From Shewanellaceae bacterium UBA2521 (GTDB lineage: Bacteria; Pseudomonadota; Gammaproteobacteria; Enterobacterales; Shewanellaceae), in contig DDNL01000062.1 of NCBI GenBank assembly GCA_002341165.1, positions 1 through 5,695 on the forward strand: a DNA stretch of 5,695 nt. The letters run 5' to 3'. This document shows, one piece after another, positions 1-5,695 of this stretch. The position numbers were made by a program, and so were the translations under genes. The notes below the pieces were generated by a model, which searched no databases, was not told the DNA's origin, and was given only the letters and a program-made list of their open reading frames with translations. Position 1 is the first letter of the stretch, and every line of letters starts with the position of its first letter.

Positions 1-476
1 TTATCAACCATTGGAATCTTCAACTGTTTTAACGAAGAAAGATTCAAGTTACTTACAATTGAACCAGTTTTATTAAATTGCTCTATTTGTTTCTGCACAT
101 AACTCGATTGTAATGCTAAAAGCACATATCTACTTAAAACTTTAGTTTTATCAACTTTAAGCAAAACTATTCTTTGCCCCAAACAGCATGTTAAGTTAGG
201 AGGTATCATACAAACTTCTCCCATCGGAGCTTCACGCGTAATAACTAAGTCTCCTGATTCGGGAATAGCACGTTTAGTTCTTTCTAAATAAGTTTTTTTA
301 TCTGTATATGACTTCTTTTCTAAAGAAAGTTGACCGCTTTTAATATTGAAGTTTCTGATAACAACTATGCCTTCATCTGTCCAGTTTGGAGTAGAATGAG
401 GGCAATCAATTATGCTTATACATAACGACTTTAAGTCAACAAAAGACAATTGCTTCTTTATACTCCATTCACTCAT
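1..476 (-). CDS. hsdS: Type I restriction-modification specificity subunit HsdS, N-terminal part (runs off left edge)
   Basis: HsdS is the DNA-recognition subunit of a type I restriction enzyme: it binds a bipartite target and holds two HsdM copies, and HsdR joins to make the nuclease. Only the first 158 residues are present, with no stop before the edge; family members are usually about 400-450 residues with two target-recognition domains (TRDs). The visible part covers most of TRD1: DCPHSTPN at residues 24-31, GDLVITREAP at 75-84, LGQRIVLL at 99-106, and the TRD-closing stretch at 138-155 (GS.V.NLN...L..L.IP), which normally leads into the central conserved helix. The ATG at 476-474 is chosen because a strong AGGGAGGT lies 6 bases upstream. 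The start overlaps the hsdM stop by 8 bases, which suggests translational coupling. The family call is firm; the target sequence cannot be read from this fragment, and truncation beyond the window is not excluded. Confidence 0.93.
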   Translation of the reverse strand, partial: MSEWSIKKQLSFVDLKSLCISIIDCPHSTPNWTDEGIVVIRNFNIKSGQLSLEKKSYTDKKTYLERTKRAIPESGDLVITREAPMGEVCMIPPNLTCCLGQRIVLLKVDKTKVLSRYVLLALQSSYVQKQIEQFNKTGSIVSNLNLSSLKQLKIPMVD

Positions 477-2115
477 ACCCCAACCTCCCTAGCTGTTTTT
501 GGATCTCGGTTTCGAGTTCTCTGGATTCTTTGAACATTTCATCGAGGTTGTGAGTGAAGTTCTCCATTTTTGCGGTGAACTCATCATGCGTCATGTCTAC
601 ATATTCGATTTTAATTTCAAAATATTGGCCTGCGCTGAGGCTGTAGTTTTTTTCGGCTATTTCATCATAGGAGACGCTTACGGAAAAATCTTCTTGTGCT
701 TCTTTACTGTTAAAGACTTCGATAATGCGCTGCTCTTCTGCTGCGGTGAGCACGGTTTTTTGGTTTTTGCCGTCTTTGATTTTTTCACCTAGGTTAGAAG
801 CATCAACCAAAATCACTTGATCTTTGTTACTGCCATCTAAAAAGAGAATGGATACATTAGTGCCTGTGCTTGCAAAAATATTACTTGGCATAGAGACTAC
901 ACCTGCCAGCATTTTATGATCAACGAGGTGTTGTCTGATTTTTTTATCGATACCCGATTGCGCGGTAATAAAGCCTGTTGGTACCACAACCGCAGCTTTA
1001 CCATCGGGTTTTAAGGAATAGATAATATGTTGTAGAAAAAGTTGGTAAATAGCCATACCTTCTTTCTTTTTAGCTGGTACTTTTGGTACGCCTGCAAAAA
1101 AGCGTTTTATGTCTCTGCTGTAGGTATCATGATCCAATGCTTTATGATCATCGCTAAAATCCATTTTAAAAGGCGGATTCGATACAATAAAGTCGAACTG
1201 TTTTAAGTTATTGCCTTGTTCGTTTTTGTGATGAGGCTTGGTCATGGTATTGCCTTGAATCACATTTGGAATAGATTGTACTAAATTGTTTAAGATTAAG
1301 TTGAGGCGCAAAAGACCTGATGATTTTTGCGAAATATCTTGTGTGTAAATAGAACAACGTTCCGTACCAATAGCGTGAGCAAGGTTCATAAGTAACGTGC
1401 CTGAACCTGCTGAAGGGTCATAGCATGAGATACTGGTTAAGTCATGGCCTTGAGGTACTAAAATTGCAGCCATAATGCGTGCGACGGCATGCGGTGTATA
1501 ATATTCTGCGTACTTGCCACCGCTGTTGCTGTTGTAATCTTTGATCAGGTATTCAAACAAAGTGGCAAAGAAATCAAAGTTCTGTTCAAAGATATGTTCA
1601 AAGCTAAAATGAACGAGCTTGTTGATCACAGCACGACAAAAATCATCACGCTGCGAAGGGTCAACAATATAAGATTGACTGAGGCGCTCAAACAAAACAA
1701 TTTTGGCTCCGCCTTCTGTGGTGATATTAAAAATATCTTGGTTTAAAGTCGCTATATCAAATAAAGTATCATCAAATAACTGAGCAAACGCATCTTCATT
1801 TTGTCTTGTGTGTAAGGTGGCGATAAGGTGCTCTGGCTTAAGCTTGGCTGTATCTTGATTCATGCCTAAAGTGAGCATGTCCCAAGCCTCTTCAGACATG
1901 TCAGCTAATACTTGTTCCCATTTTTCAGCCGTTACCAAGCTTGATTCAAGCTGCTTTGCTTCATAAGCAAATTTATCGTTCATGAATTTATACAAGAAGA
2001 CCTGAGTAATAATTTTAAATTCATTACCATCGTTGCCTAAGCCATAACTGGCACAAATGCTTTTTAAGTCATCAATCAGTTTTTTAGCATCTGTTTGAAA
2101 GGTCTGTTCTACCAT
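469..2115 (-). CDS. hsdM: Type I restriction-modification DNA methyltransferase subunit HsdM
   Basis: HsdM transfers a methyl group from S-adenosylmethionine to the N6 of adenine in the target chosen by HsdS, protecting host DNA; M2S is the methylase and R2M2S the full enzyme. The 548-residue protein fits the usual 500-550 range. An N-terminal helical HsdM_N-type region (about 1-160) is followed by the N6-Mtase fold. A motif X-like AEYYTPHAVARIM lies at 203-215, the SAM-binding motif I DPSAGSGTL at 233-241, and the catalytic motif IV NPPF at 313-316. A later strand reads PDGKAAVVVPTGFI (370-383) and a late conserved block STGTNVSILFLD is at 416-427. The charged C-terminal tail (about 505-548) is probably helical and, by family analogy, packs on HsdS. 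The ATG at 2115-2113 has GGAGA 6 bases upstream and overlaps the hsdR stop by 7 bases; the stop overlaps hsdS. No motif is missing, so activity is expected. Confidence 0.97.
   Translation of the reverse strand: MVEQTFQTDAKKLIDDLKSICASYGLGNDGNEFKIITQVFLYKFMNDKFAYEAKQLESSLVTAEKWEQVLADMSEEAWDMLTLGMNQDTAKLKPEHLIATLHTRQNEDAFAQLFDDTLFDIATLNQDIFNITTEGGAKIVLFERLSQSYIVDPSQRDDFCRAVINKLVHFSFEHIFEQNFDFFATLFEYLIKDYNSNSGGKYAEYYTPHAVARIMAAILVPQGHDLTSISCYDPSAGSGTLLMNLAHAIGTERCSIYTQDISQKSSGLLRLNLILNNLVQSIPNVIQGNTMTKPHHKNEQGNNLKQFDFIVSNPPFKMDFSDDHKALDHDTYSRDIKRFFAGVPKVPAKKKEGMAIYQLFLQHIIYSLKPDGKAAVVVPTGFITAQSGIDKKIRQHLVDHKMLAGVVSMPSNIFASTGTNVSILFLDGSNKDQVILVDASNLGEKIKDGKNQKTVLTAAEEQRIIEVFNSKEAQEDFSVSVSYDEIAEKNYSLSAGQYFEIKIEYVDMTHDEFTAKMENFTHNLDEMFKESRELETEIQKQLGRLGYE
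483..490 (-). promoter_or_regulatory. Ribosome binding site of hsdS, inside the hsdM 3' end
   Basis: AGGGAGGT on the minus strand lies 6 bases before the hsdS ATG and within the last codons of hsdM. It is a near-perfect Shine-Dalgarno sequence and fixes the hsdS start despite the 8-base overlap with hsdM. Confidence 0.8.
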
Positions 2116-5100
2116 GGTCGGTCTCCGTTTTTGTATTCTTCAAAATATTCTTGCATCACCAGTTGATTGATAAAATGCACAATAGCTGGCTTCATCGTGA
2201 TCTGATGTTGTTTCATAGCTGTTACTAAAATGGGGTTCATACTGCGTTTAAAATACGCTTCATTTTGAATCGATTGATTGTTTTTTAACACGGTATCGTC
2301 TGCACCTTGTTTCAAATCTAGTAGCGTTTCATAAATTTGAGATTCGGGTACAGAGAGCGTGCCTTGCTCTACAATGCGTTTGTGTACGCGTGCAAACTTA
2401 GCATCACCTTGATACTTATTGCGTAGGTTTTCATCTTTACGGTTATGCTCACGAATTTTTTTATGGATCCGTCTAATATGTTGTAAGTTGCCTTGAATTT
2501 CTTCTTGGGTGACTTCTCGCATCGATTTCTTTTTAAACAAGTTTTCTAAAGCTTCTTTAAGACCGATAAACTCAGGATCTTTCGGATCAAAATTATCTTT
2601 AAAGGTTTGTCGTGTTTTATATAACTCATCTTTAAACTCATCTGCTAACTTAAGCTCAGACTCCCCCACTTTTCTAAACTGAAAATACAAATCCTCTAAA
2701 GCAATATTGAGCAATTTATCGACTTTTTCGCCTGCTGCAAGTTTGCTTGCATCATTTAAAAAAGCTAAATGGTGATTGACTGTGTCTAAGTGCGTATGTA
2801 ATTTTTTAAAATCGAGCCTATCAAGTTGATCCGTCTGTAACTGCGAGCGCAACATATTATAGAGATTTTTCGCATTTTCCAGAACTTTTTTGAGTTCCTG
2901 TAAGGTGCTTTTATCTTCTATGGCTTGTATTTGTTCGGAAAATCGTTCTGCATTGCCGATATCATATTGAAATAGTTGATTCTTGACTTGAAGAATTTCT
3001 TCATCAATGTCTTGTTGAGATTTAAATAAATTGGAATAAAATTTAAATTCATCGCCCAGCTCATCTTGCAGCTCATTAAAATAGGCTTGATTGGTTGCAT
3101 CAAACTCTTGGCTAATGTCAGCAAAATCGACCACATAACCATAACGATGTTGCTTATAAGTACGATTAACTCGGGTTAAAGCTTGCAGCAAGTTATGTTG
3201 TTTGACGACACGGTTTAAATACAGCTTTTTAAGTCGTGGTGCATCAAAGCCTGTGAGCAGCATATTGTAAACAAACAAAATATCGATATGACCATTTTTA
3301 AACGCATCAATCTCATTTTTACGCTCTTCTTTGCTGCCTTGGTCATGTAAAATAAGCGCTGCGCTTTTCACCTTATGTTGTACGGTATAATCGGCTTCTG
3401 GCTCCGCTGCTTGGAGTAATTCGGGTTCTTGGTGCGCTGCATATTTAACTTGAAAACGCTCATACAAAGCACGTGCTTGCTCTGAACTGTCGCAAATCAC
3501 CATAGCACCGATACTCGCATCGTTCAGCCCTAGTCGTGAGCCTTCAAAGTCGCTGATGATGTAATCCAACATAGGTTTGATAAATCGAGGATGCGCGGTG
3601 ATTTTTTTGAGATCGATACTTTTTTTATCAATTTGATGATCGGCAATGACTTGAGCGAGTTTTAATTTATAACTGCTTTCTATTTCTTCACGGATTAAGC
3701 GTAAGGTGTAACCGTCTTTAATTGAAGCGTTATAGTAGTATTTATGAAAGTAGTCGCCAAAGATTTCTTTAGAGGCAAAGTCATCTTTTTTGTTTTTACC
3801 ACTACTGATAAGCGGTGTACCTGTAAGGCCAATGAGGATTGCATTTGGATCAGACTGAACCAAGTTAGCTAAAAAGCTGCCTTTCGGGTTATAACTTCGA
3901 TGTACTTCATCTAAAAAGAAAATACGCTGTATATTTACACCATAATCGAGTGGCGCTATTACGTTTGGATCGTCTTGGAACTTTTGGATATTCACGACCG
4001 TGATTTCAGAACGACCTTGATCGTTATGAACAACTTGTAGGCTTTTAATGTCTTGGGCAAAGGCTTCTTTTGATTGCACGGTATGAACTATTAAACCACG
4101 CTGGTTAAACTCTTTAGCGGCTTGGTTCAGCAAATCTAACCGATCCACAATAAAATAGAACTTAGGTGTAATGCGCTGCGCTCGGTAATAGTGCTTTAAA
4201 TGTTTCACATTAAAATAAGCAAGCGCTGTTTTACCACTACCTTGGGTGTGCCAGACAATACCTTTATGAATATTGTCACTTAAGTCTTTCTTGATTGTGA
4301 GCGTGGCAAAGATCTGTGGGTAACGCATGATATGCTTTTGCAAGCCGTCTTTTTTAGCAACATAAGCAAAGCCATAACGCAAAAGAAAAGCTAATCGCTC
4401 TTTACTGAGTAAAGAGGTACAAATACGGTTCGTAGGTTTATTTGGATCTTTGTTGGTTTTAAATTCAGGACTATGCTTGATGACCTGTAGATTGTTGTCT
4501 TTTAAAATGTCATCTTCTAAAGTGTTAGAAATTGAACTAAGCATTGCCGTGAGATCGAAGGTTTCTTCTTCTCTTAAATAATTAAATATACACTTGCCGT
4601 AAGAAGGGCTTGCATAAAAAGCACCTTGAAATAGAATATTTTGCTGATCATCATACTCCATATTGTTTGAAAAAATCATAAACTGCGTGATATTGGCAAA
4701 CGCTTTGAACTGCTTGTTTTTAAAACGTGTTTCAATACGATTAAACTCAGCTTGTATGCCTTGAGCATTTGAAGGCTTTTTAACTTCAATAAAAACCAAA
4801 GGCAAGCCGTTGATTAAAATGGTGATATCAGGTCTAAAGGAATCTTCGTCTTTCTGATAAGTTAGCTCGGTGACAACATGGAAGCTATTATTAGAAAAGT
4901 TTTCAAAATCAATAAATCGAATACCTGAGCCTTGTGTTAAGGTTTCATAAAAAGCTTTTCCTAAGTCATCGTAGTTCAGCTCAAGTTTTAAATCAGCTAA
5001 AGCACGTTGTCTATCTTTTTCATCTAGTTCAGGATTAAGACGTTTTAAAGCTGCATCAAAATGATGCGTAAAAATGTTGGTTGTTTTGTCTATTGCTTCA

Positions 5101-5186
5101 TTTTGCTTCTTAAGATAGGTATAGCCTAAGCGTATAAGATGCAATATCGTGGGAATTTTAACTCGGCTGTCTTCATTGAAGGGCAT
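2109..5186 (-). CDS. hsdR: Type I restriction endonuclease subunit HsdR
   Basis: HsdR is the motor and nuclease of the type I complex: on unmethylated targets it pulls DNA past the bound complex using ATP and cuts far from the site. At 1025 residues it is full length. The N-terminal HSDR_N nuclease domain (about 10-200) shows the PD-(D/E)xK core as D120, E134 and K136 (RPD...IEVKK). The SF2 helicase motor follows: Walker A TQGSGKT (314-320), motif Ia region FYFIVDRLDLLNQ (343-355), Walker B DEVH (426-429), motif III LTGTP (454-458), motif IV region AMVICDSSEQ (561-570), motif V NMLLTGFD (641-648) and motif VI QALTRVNR (668-675). The rest, about 700-1025, is helical and charged, as expected for the region that docks on HsdM/HsdS. 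It is the first hsd gene in the transcript; its TAG overlaps the hsdM ATG. The start is set by AGGAAGG just upstream. All catalytic motifs are intact, with no sign of frameshift. Confidence 0.97.
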   Translation of the reverse strand: MPFNEDSRVKIPTILHLIRLGYTYLKKQNEAIDKTTNIFTHHFDAALKRLNPELDEKDRQRALADLKLELNYDDLGKAFYETLTQGSGIRFIDFENFSNNSFHVVTELTYQKDEDSFRPDITILINGLPLVFIEVKKPSNAQGIQAEFNRIETRFKNKQFKAFANITQFMIFSNNMEYDDQQNILFQGAFYASPSYGKCIFNYLREEETFDLTAMLSSISNTLEDDILKDNNLQVIKHSPEFKTNKDPNKPTNRICTSLLSKERLAFLLRYGFAYVAKKDGLQKHIMRYPQIFATLTIKKDLSDNIHKGIVWHTQGSGKTALAYFNVKHLKHYYRAQRITPKFYFIVDRLDLLNQAAKEFNQRGLIVHTVQSKEAFAQDIKSLQVVHNDQGRSEITVVNIQKFQDDPNVIAPLDYGVNIQRIFFLDEVHRSYNPKGSFLANLVQSDPNAILIGLTGTPLISSGKNKKDDFASKEIFGDYFHKYYYNASIKDGYTLRLIREEIESSYKLKLAQVIADHQIDKKSIDLKKITAHPRFIKPMLDYIISDFEGSRLGLNDASIGAMVICDSSEQARALYERFQVKYAAHQEPELLQAAEPEADYTVQHKVKSAALILHDQGSKEERKNEIDAFKNGHIDILFVYNMLLTGFDAPRLKKLYLNRVVKQHNLLQALTRVNRTYKQHRYGYVVDFADISQEFDATNQAYFNELQDELGDEFKFYSNLFKSQQDIDEEILQVKNQLFQYDIGNAERFSEQIQAIEDKSTLQELKKVLENAKNLYNMLRSQLQTDQLDRLDFKKLHTHLDTVNHHLAFLNDASKLAAGEKVDKLLNIALEDLYFQFRKVGESELKLADEFKDELYKTRQTFKDNFDPKDPEFIGLKEALENLFKKKSMREVTQEEIQGNLQHIRRIHKKIREHNRKDENLRNKYQGDAKFARVHKRIVEQGTLSVPESQIYETLLDLKQGADDTVLKNNQSIQNEAYFKRSMNPILVTAMKQHQITMKPAIVHFINQLVMQEYFEEYKNGDRPW
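2122..2126 (-). promoter_or_regulatory. Ribosome binding site of hsdM, inside the hsdR 3' end
   Basis: GGAGA on the minus strand sits 6 bases before the hsdM ATG, inside the last codons of hsdR. It supports the chosen hsdM start and reinitiation by ribosomes finishing hsdR. Confidence 0.7.
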
Positions 5187-5190
5187 AGTA

Positions 5191-5197
5191 CCTTCCT
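5191..5197 (-). promoter_or_regulatory. Ribosome binding site of hsdR
   Basis: AGGAAGG on the minus strand ends 4 bases before the hsdR ATG; counted from its first AGGA the spacing is 7. It supports initiation at 5186 rather than at a later in-frame start. Confidence 0.75.
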
Positions 5198-5210
5198 ATA
5201 GTATTTTGAG

Positions 5211-5237
5211 ATTTAATTTTTACTTTGAAAATGTAAA
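5211..5237 (-). promoter_or_regulatory. Weak candidate promoter for the hsdRMS transcript
   Basis: On the minus strand TTTACA (5237-5232, five of six matches to the -35 consensus) is followed after 15 bases by TTAAAT (5216-5211, four of six matches to the -10). The spacer is short and the surroundings are so AT-rich that chance matches are easy. The -35 box overlaps the T-tract of the hairpin just upstream. It is the best candidate in the 94-base gap before hsdR; transcription could instead come through from further upstream if the hairpin does not terminate fully. Confidence 0.3.
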
Positions 5238-5268
5238 AATGATTCCTTAACTTTGGTTAGGAATCATT
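5228..5268 (-). terminator. Candidate intrinsic terminator between the small regulator and hsdR
   Basis: Arms AATGATTCC (5238-5246) and GGAATCATT (5260-5268) are exact inverted repeats, extended inwards by TAAC/GTTA (5248-5251 and 5256-5259) with one unpaired base at 5247 and a four-base loop. Read on the minus strand the stem runs into TTTTT, then ACA, then TTTT. On the plus strand no T-run follows, so the polarity is towards hsdR. It lies 13 bases after the stop of the small regulator frame. The stem is AT-rich, so termination may be leaky; a protein-binding palindrome is the alternative reading. Confidence 0.6.
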
Positions 5269-5280
5269 GGATTACGTTGG

Positions 5281-5446
5281 TTAATATTCTTTTTTAATGA
5301 TTTTGCAGGCATCTTCAAGATAATGATCTATAAGTGTGTAAAGTAACTCGCTCTTCTAGTTCAAAAGTCATTTCCGCAGAACGTTTTTCCAGAACCTTCT
5401 TATATTCTTCTTTTAATTGAACATTTAGTCTTTTTCTTACTGTCAT
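5281..5446 (-). pseudogene. Small ribbon-helix-helix (CopG/Arc-like) regulator, apparently frameshifted
   Basis: From ATG 5446-5444 one frame gives 43 residues ending at TGA 5317-5315: MTVRKRLNVQLKEEYKKVLE then KRSAEMTFEL, followed by an unlikely tail. A second frame, open from 5355 to TAA 5283-5281, reads KSELLYTLIDHYLEDACKII then KKEY. The whole span is 166 bases, one more than 55 codons; skipping a single base near 5356 joins the halves into 54 residues. The joined protein has the ribbon-helix-helix layout: an alternating strand (KRLNVQL, 5-11), a first helix (about 12-26), a short turn, then a second helix (about 32-49). Such proteins are dimeric DNA-binding repressors or antitoxins. No toxin-like partner is seen between it and hsdR. 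The ribosome site is weak (TTTGGG). A promoter, operator-like palindrome and terminator surround it, so it was probably a self-contained unit. A sequencing error, or a genuine short 43-residue product, are alternatives. Fold assignment is by pattern only. Confidence 0.5.
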
Positions 5447-5460
5447 TTTAAACCCAAATT

Positions 5461-5474
5461 CTGAACCAGTACAG
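5461..5474. promoter_or_regulatory. Operator-like pseudo-palindrome upstream of the small regulator
   Basis: CTGAACCAGTACAG matches its own reverse complement at 10 of 14 positions (CTGnACnnGTnCAG). It lies between the TATAAT box and the start codon of the ribbon-helix-helix gene, where an autorepressor would block transcription. The function is inferred from position and symmetry only. Confidence 0.4.
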
Positions 5475-5484
5475 TGATTATAAA
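5461..5484. repeat. Imperfect direct repeat, copy 1 (partner at 5527-5550)
   Basis: This 24-base stretch matches 5527-5550 at 18 of 24 positions without gaps, beginning with the identical octamer CTGAACCA. This copy spans the operator-like palindrome and the TATAAT box. The copies are offset by 66 bases. Confidence 0.45.
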
Positions 5485-5507
5485 TAACTTACTCGATTTG
5501 TCTTTAA
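5477..5507 (-). promoter_or_regulatory. Candidate promoter of the small regulator gene
   Basis: A perfect TATAAT lies at 5482-5477 on the minus strand, about 30 bases before the ATG at 5446. The -35 is poor: TTAAAG at 5507-5502 with a 19-base spacer is the best I find. The exact -10, its position and the operator-like palindrome just downstream make it plausible. Confidence 0.5.
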
Positions 5508-5560
5508 CTGGCAACATAGTTCATAACTGAACCACCATAGTAATCATAGAAGTATTTCAT
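5504..5560 (-). CDS. Possible 18-residue open frame, unrecognised
   Basis: The frame reads MKYFYDYYGGSVMNYVAS and stops with TAA. It is rich in tyrosine, and its ATG overlaps the stop of the frame upstream as ATGA, the arrangement of coupled genes. It could equally be the displaced C-terminal end of that upstream frame after a frameshift. No clear ribosome binding site precedes it, and I do not recognise the sequence. At this length an open frame by chance is quite possible. Confidence 0.2.
   Translation of the reverse strand: MKYFYDYYGGSVMNYVAS
5527..5550. repeat. Imperfect direct repeat, copy 2 (partner at 5461-5484)
   Basis: This copy shares the octamer CTGAACCA and 18 of 24 positions with 5461-5484 but has lost most of the palindromic symmetry. 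Part of it recurs again: AGTAATCATAG (5539-5549) resembles AGTAATCCATAG (5599-5610). This may be a second, weaker binding site or a trace of local duplication. Confidence 0.4.
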
Positions 5561-5694
5561 ACGAAGATAAAAGATGGTGGTGAATCAGTTTTTCCAGCAG
5601 TAATCCATAGACACCCATACAATGTTCGAGAGTTTAGGTTTGCTCTATCTAAGCTTTTTTGATGATCATAAGATGGGTGATGAAATGGACGCTC
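5557..5694 (-). CDS. Possible C-terminal end of an unrecognised protein, cut by the right edge
   Basis: A frame open from the window edge for 45 codons ends in TGA 5559-5557. It includes KSLDRANLNSRTLYGCLWIT and then AGKTDSPPSFIFV. It contains no ATG, so a start would lie outside the window. I recognise no family or motif. The opposite strand is also open across much of this stretch (5531-5662) but has no normal start codon and uses several ATA codons, so the minus frame is the better candidate. If real, it is the last gene before the small regulator on the same strand. It may also be the remnant of a degraded gene or mobile element. Confidence 0.25.
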   Translation of the reverse strand, partial: ERPFHHPSYDHQKSLDRANLNSRTLYGCLWITAGKTDSPPSFIFV

Positions 5695-5695
5695 C

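Noticed and set aside
499..792. Open frame of 97 codons on the plus strand
   Set aside because: It lies wholly antisense to the 3' end of hsdM, is rich in Phe and Cys as expected of an antisense shadow, and shows no domain.
1489..1746. Open frame of 85 codons on the plus strand
   Set aside because: It is antisense to the methyltransferase domain of hsdM and has no family resemblance; a shadow.
2918..3142. Open frame of 74 codons on the minus strand
   Set aside because: It is an out-of-frame reading inside hsdR, which is intact and well conserved across this stretch.
5199..5204. TACTAT as the -10 box of hsdR
   Set aside because: It would start transcription at or inside the ribosome binding site, and no -35 lies at a workable distance.
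5470..5560. Possible Xer recombination (pdif-like) site, given the Acinetobacter-like look
   Set aside because: No stretch pairs a XerC-like arm with the expected XerD-like TTATGTTAA arm at the right spacing.
5531..5662. Plus-strand open stretch of 43 sense codons (ending in KLF and TGA)
   Set aside because: It has no ATG, GTG or TTG start after the preceding stop, uses several ATA codons, and competes with a better minus-strand frame.
1..5695. tRNA, rRNA, CRISPR array or complete insertion sequence
   Set aside because: No cloverleaf, regularly spaced repeats, transposase motifs or terminal inverted repeats were seen.

Overview
The window holds a type I restriction-modification locus, transcribed entirely on the minus strand. 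Reading leftwards from the right end, the order is: unrecognised small reading frames at the edge, a small broken regulator gene, a terminator-like hairpin, hsdR (complete), hsdM (complete), and the first 158 codons of hsdS, which runs off the left edge. The DNA is AT-rich with AT-leaning third codon positions and ordinary Shine-Dalgarno sequences. That fits a low-GC gammaproteobacterium of the Acinetobacter/Moraxellaceae kind, but the assignment is only an impression from composition and protein style.

Left and centre (1-5186): hsdR, hsdM and hsdS are joined without gaps. The hsdR stop overlaps the hsdM start by 7 bases and the hsdM stop overlaps the hsdS start by 8 bases, so the three subunits are almost certainly one translationally coupled transcript. 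HsdR carries the PD-(D/E)xK nuclease and the SF2 translocase motor, HsdM carries the adenine-N6 methyltransferase motifs, and HsdS supplies the DNA recognition domains. All catalytic motifs I looked for are intact, so the R and M subunits look functional. Whether HsdS is complete cannot be judged here.

Right part (5187-5695): a 94-base gap upstream of hsdR holds its ribosome binding site, a weak promoter candidate and a 13-bp hairpin with a T-tract pointing towards hsdR. Upstream of that is a small gene (5281-5446) that reads as a ribbon-helix-helix protein only if one base is skipped, so it looks like a frameshifted regulator. It has a TATAAT box and a pseudo-palindrome between that box and the start codon, which could be its own operator. 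A diverged copy of the same stretch lies 66 bases further out. The last ~190 bases hold two short minus-strand frames overlapping by ATGA that I do not recognise.

The core is a well-known defence system, not a new one. The less ordinary part is the broken regulator with its operator-like repeats directly upstream of the restriction gene.
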